From assembly GCA_030642885.1 (NCBI GenBank), contig DAOWMX010000094.1:1-7999 (forward strand): 7,999 nt of DNA, in the 5' to 3' direction. Position 1 is the first letter of the stretch, and each line of letters begins with the position of its first letter. The translations under genes and the position numbers were made by a program. Shown in pieces: positions 5,059 to 7,999 of the stretch. This DNA comes from Anaerolineales bacterium (lineage in GTDB: Bacteria; Chloroflexota; Anaerolineae; Anaerolineales; E44-bin32). The notes beneath the pieces are model-generated. The model was not told the DNA's origin, searched no databases, and saw only the letters and a list, made by a program, of their open reading frames with translations.

Positions 5059-5691
5059 CTATTTATTGGTCGCGGGCTTGTTGGTTTCTTTTGACCAGGG
5101 CATGTTGAACAGCGCCACGAGTGATGTTTGTGTGGCCGCAGTGAGCCAGAAATTCCTTGTCAATCCAAAGAGCAAACCGGAAAAGAGCGCCCGCAGTAAA
5201 CTCGCGCCGTTGGCGGGCGTGAAGCGATTTGACTTTTCCTCCTGAAGAACCATGACCGCCGTCTCGGCAAGGGCAAGGGTCGTACCGATGGCAACACTTA
5301 CGGGGAAAGAAGGTACCCACAATGCGGCTGAGGCACGATACAACGCCCAGCGAGACTCTTCGCGAAGTGTCTCAGAGAGCGTGTGAGTCCAGGGTAAGTT
5401 GACAGGGCGCTTGCGCAGAAAAAGAGCGGCAGCGGCAAGTCCCAATCCGCAGGCGACCGCGCCGCTCACCCAACCCGCCGGTGTATGACCGTAAAGTCCT
5501 GCATCCCGACCGATGATCGATCCTGTGAGCAGCGCGAGGTACGGCAGCAAAAGGCTGTGTACCCAGGGAGCTGCGGCCTCCAACGGCTCTCGCCAGTCAC
5601 CGAAGCTCTCCTGTAGCCGCGGCCAGGCCCAGCTAGCCACGGTGGGCGAGATAATTAACGTGAGGGACCAAAGTGCCGCTTCCCAGGGCAT
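5059..5691 (-). CDS. Multi-pass membrane protein of unknown function
   Basis: I do not recognise a characterised family for this 210-aa protein. Hydrophobic segments suitable as membrane helices lie at about 4-23, 42-61, 73-92, 125-148 and 163-196, the last long enough for two passes. A charged stretch, LREESRWALYRA (109-120), sits before the fourth, and the C-terminus (199-210) is polar and basic. The end, LLRALFSGLLFGLTRNFWL followed by TAATQTSLVALFN, faintly recalls the LLFGLAH...H..N region of CPBP (Abi) intramembrane proteases. The metal-binding Glu-Glu and His residues of that family are missing, so it would be an inactive relative at best. The ATG has AAGGAG 11 nt upstream, a slightly long spacing. 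It follows the histidine kinase gene by 70 bp on the same strand and may share its transcript, so a membrane partner of the sensor is possible but unproven. Confidence 0.8.
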   Translation of the reverse strand: MPWEAALWSLTLIISPTVASWAWPRLQESFGDWREPLEAAAPWVHSLLLPYLALLTGSIIGRDAGLYGHTPAGWVSGAVACGLGLAAAALFLRKRPVNLPWTHTLSETLREESRWALYRASAALWVPSFPVSVAIGTTLALAETAVMVLQEEKSNRFTPANGASLLRALFSGLLFGLTRNFWLTAATQTSLVALFNMPWSKETNKPATNK

Positions 5692-5761
5692 CCTGATTAT
5701 TACTCCTTCGATGACCCAATTGTCTTGCCGGTTACGTCAGGCACTTATCGCACAACTGTGA

Positions 5762-7513
5762 TCAGGGGTGCTCCGCCATGTTCTCGGTAATCTGGGATGG
5801 TTCGAGCAGTATAGAAAGCGTGATCCGTGTTCCTTTGCCCTCCGCCGACTCGATGTGCAAGATTCCATCAATGAGATCGGCGCGCTCGCGCATGTTTACG
5901 AATCCTAGACTACCGCGTTGTTCGTAATAGGCATCTACGCTGCCGACGTTGAAACCTACTCCATCGTCTTCTACTTCGATGATGAATTGATCATCTTCGC
6001 CGCGCAGCCGAACCCAGATATGAGCGGCTTCTGCGTGTTTGCGAGCGTTGTTCACCGCCTCCTCGGCGATGTAGAAGAGGGCGCCCTGTTTCACGAGATC
6101 GAGTTCATGAGGCAGCTCGGCATCAGTCTCGATCAGGACATTTTGATGGTGGATTTCGTTCTCCTTATCGGCTAATTGATTGAGCGCAGCGACCAACCCG
6201 CTCCTTTCCAAAATCAGGGGTCGGATGGTGAAGAGCATGTGGCGAATCTCGCGGGTTGTTTGGCGAGCCATGTCCTCGACGCGCATTAACTCCTCGGTAG
6301 CTTCTTCTGGATCACGCTCAATTAAGCGTCTGGCAAAATTCACTCGCATCGTGATAGCGGCTATCGTCTGGATCGGACCGTCGTGAAGGTCTCGAGCGAG
6401 TTTCTTCTGGGCTTCTTCTTCTAATTCGCTGATGCGCTTCTTCTCGGTATCGAGACTCTCGTAAAGACGGGCGTTGTGCAAGGCGACGCTTACTTGTTGT
6501 GCGATGGCGTTTAGAAGATCGCGCCGCTCTTTGTTGAAAAAGCGAAGCGTTGGGTGGCCGAAAAGCAAGATTCCATAGGTCTCTAGTTGATAGGTCAGCG
6601 GGGCGACGAAGACATCGCAGCATTCCCAGAGTCCAGGGAGTTGTTTGAGGTCAGGGTCTTGATCTGGATTGCGCGCGATAAGCGAATCCCCCCGAACGAG
6701 CGCCCGACTGAGCGCACCCATTTCTGTAATTAACACGATCTGTTGTTTTTCCGGTCGAAGGTGCCGGGAGGCGACGACTTCAAAACCATCATCGGTCAGG
6801 AGCAGCAAAGCACATCTCAGTGTGTGTTCATGGCCGTCCCCCGAAATAACGGCTCGTGTGGACAAGTCGAGAGCGAGGTCCAGGACTTCCTCAACATTGA
6901 GGCTGGAGTTGATCTCCACGGCCATGCGGACGAGCTCATTGGCCCGTGAGCGCTCAGCACGGCGGACTCTTTCCGCCAGTGGGTTAGTATCCTTGGCAGG
7001 AATATGCAAACTATCCATTAGATTAATTTCTAACCACGCCAGGAGCATTGAAGAGGGCAGTAAAATCAGCGCATAAGTAAGCATTGTTCGTAAAGGGTAG
7101 GGATCCAGCCCAGGTGAAATAAAGGGCAGAATATATGCGCTTGCCAATGCACCAACAGTCCACAGCGGAGCAAGAACGATTCCATCGACGGTAGCGAAAC
7201 CGAGAGGCCCGATGATTAGTATCCACCATAGCGGACTTTGTGCCCCTCCGCTGCGTGCGATCAAGAATAAACCGAAGGCGAGATCGACAAATCCGCTAAG
7301 GCGGAAGAAGATAGCCGCGTGCCGGCCATTGACCATTGCCAAACTGGCGAGCAGGGAGAGCAGCAGCCATACACCACAGAGCAAGGCCAGCTCCGAGTTG
7401 AGCAGGCCAAAATGCCCGGCGACAAAGAGCGCTCCTATGAGCAGCAGGCTTCGAAAAGCCCACGACGTCCATACTTGACGGGTGATGGGTGACTTCAGGG
7501 AAACGAACATCAT
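5762..7513 (-). CDS. Membrane sensor histidine kinase, 6 TM + GAF + HisKA_3 + HATPase_c (NarL/DesK class)
   Basis: This is the sensor kinase of a two-component system, in the cytoplasmic membrane. Counted from the ATG at 7513 (583 aa) there are about six membrane helices between 20 and 164, then a GAF domain at about 194-348. A short charged coiled coil (354-375) leads to the HisKA_3 dimerisation helix LARDLHDGPIQ. His377 is the phospho-acceptor, and Asp378...Gln382 forms the DxxxQ motif of NarX/DesK-type phosphatase activity. The ATPase domain has the N-box AEEAVNNARKHA (Asn489), G1 EDDGVGF (515-521) and G2 GSLGFVNMRERA (534-545). The open frame extends to a TTG at 7555, but that has no good ribosome binding site and adds 14 residues before the Met-Met pair; I prefer ATG 7513 without certainty. 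NarL-class kinases normally phosphorylate a LuxR-type regulator, but none lies next to it here. The ligand is unknown. Confidence 0.93.
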   Translation of the reverse strand: MMFVSLKSPITRQVWTSWAFRSLLLIGALFVAGHFGLLNSELALLCGVWLLLSLLASLAMVNGRHAAIFFRLSGFVDLAFGLFLIARSGGAQSPLWWILIIGPLGFATVDGIVLAPLWTVGALASAYILPFISPGLDPYPLRTMLTYALILLPSSMLLAWLEINLMDSLHIPAKDTNPLAERVRRAERSRANELVRMAVEINSSLNVEEVLDLALDLSTRAVISGDGHEHTLRCALLLLTDDGFEVVASRHLRPEKQQIVLITEMGALSRALVRGDSLIARNPDQDPDLKQLPGLWECCDVFVAPLTYQLETYGILLFGHPTLRFFNKERRDLLNAIAQQVSVALHNARLYESLDTEKKRISELEEEAQKKLARDLHDGPIQTIAAITMRVNFARRLIERDPEEATEELMRVEDMARQTTREIRHMLFTIRPLILERSGLVAALNQLADKENEIHHQNVLIETDAELPHELDLVKQGALFYIAEEAVNNARKHAEAAHIWVRLRGEDDQFIIEVEDDGVGFNVGSVDAYYEQRGSLGFVNMRERADLIDGILHIESAEGKGTRITLSILLEPSQITENMAEHP

Positions 7514-7662
7514 CTTTATGATAATCTCGAAACGCCTCAATGCAACTGGTGGCAAGCCAATCCGATTAAGTTAAAAGGATAATCGCTGAATTAGAGGTTT
7601 ATTTGTAGTGGGGTGTTATAGCGAGCGCGGGGGGTGCCCATACACCATCATCCTTCGATCTC

Positions 7663-7999
7663 TCAGCTTCGTGACTTTTCCCGGCTCGCGCTGAGCCAGG
7701 TCCAGAGAGCGCCGCGTTGGGGTGCGACCAAGAAGATGATGGCGAAGATCGCTGTCGCGACCAGGACGATCGACGCCCCGGAGGCGACATTGACATAGAA
7801 CGATAGATAGAGTCCGAGCACGGAGGAGAAAGCACCGATTAATGCCCCCAGAAGCATCATGCTCGGCAAACGCCTGGTGAGAAGGTAAGCGGACGAAGCC
7901 GGTGTGACCAGCATTGCCAGGACGAGGGCAACGCCAACTGCTTGAAGCGAGATCACGATCACAACCGCGAGCAGAACGAGCAGCAAGTTCTGGAGGAAA
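7663..7999 (-). CDS. Metal-ion (Mn/Zn/Fe) ABC transporter permease, ABC-3 family, C-terminal part
   Basis: This is the membrane subunit of a cation ABC importer of the ZnuB/MntB/TroC (ABC-3) family. The gene enters from the right edge: the frame is open to the last base, so the start lies outside. About 111 codons are visible of a usual 270-300. Family features are the helix segment LQAVGVALVLAMLVTPASSAYL, then a loop TRRLPSMMLLG, then GLYLSFYVNVASGASIVLVA, followed by a last helix and a short polar tail ending REKSRS. Four or so membrane helices are visible. The metal cannot be assigned without the binding protein and ATPase, which would lie beyond the edge. The histidine kinase gene starts about 150 bp downstream on the same strand, with no clear terminator between them. 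Confidence 0.9.
   Translation of the reverse strand, partial: FLQNLLLVLLAVVIVISLQAVGVALVLAMLVTPASSAYLLTRRLPSMMLLGALIGAFSSVLGLYLSFYVNVASGASIVLVATAIFAIIFLVAPQRGALWTWLSASREKSRS

Noticed and set aside
7616..7662. GC-rich stretch between the ABC permease stop and the kinase, with GGTG/CACC arms
   Set aside because: The stems are only 4-5 bp and are not followed by a T-run, so I do not call a terminator.
7599..7835. 78-codon minus-strand frame inside the ABC permease gene
   Set aside because: It is an out-of-frame shadow rich in Ser, Pro and Arg. The ABC-3 permease motifs lie in the other frame.

Overview
The window looks like an ordinary chromosomal segment of a free-living bacterium, most likely a Chloroflexota member of the Anaerolineae type. 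This is inference. The principal sigma factor is short (391 aa, not the long proteobacterial form), the YceD/DUF177 protein reads like Chloroflexota versions I remember, and a GAF-containing NarL-class histidine kinase is typical of that phylum. Base composition is moderate (roughly mid-50s % GC by eye). No phage, transposase, CRISPR, tRNA or rRNA signal was seen.

Layout from left to right. 1-111: the tail of an unrecognised plus-strand gene that enters from outside the window. 112-405: no confident gene; it holds a perfect 28-bp palindrome (233-260) and a start-less minus-strand reading frame that may be a gene remnant. 406-2188 (minus): a YceD/DUF177 protein, then the principal sigma factor rpoD, with a good sigma-70 promoter (2213-2241) in front of the YceD gene. 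2373-2969 (plus): the house-cleaning nucleotide pyrophosphatase RdgB/HAM1, divergent from yceD. 3088-7999 (minus): partial metal-ion ABC permease, six-TM GAF histidine kinase, small unknown membrane protein, thioredoxin reductase trxB, and an alpha/beta hydrolase whose ATG directly abuts the trxB stop codon. A hairpin plus T-run ends the hydrolase gene and faces the 3' end of rdgB.

Functionally these are mostly housekeeping genes: transcription initiation, nucleotide-pool sanitation and thiol redox, plus one orphan-looking sensor kinase. The least explained parts are the 210-aa membrane protein (5059-5691), the leader region upstream of trxB (4768-5058) with two mutually exclusive hairpins and two tandem candidate promoters, and the palindrome/remnant region at 228-389. 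I did not find convincing evidence of a novel multi-gene system.
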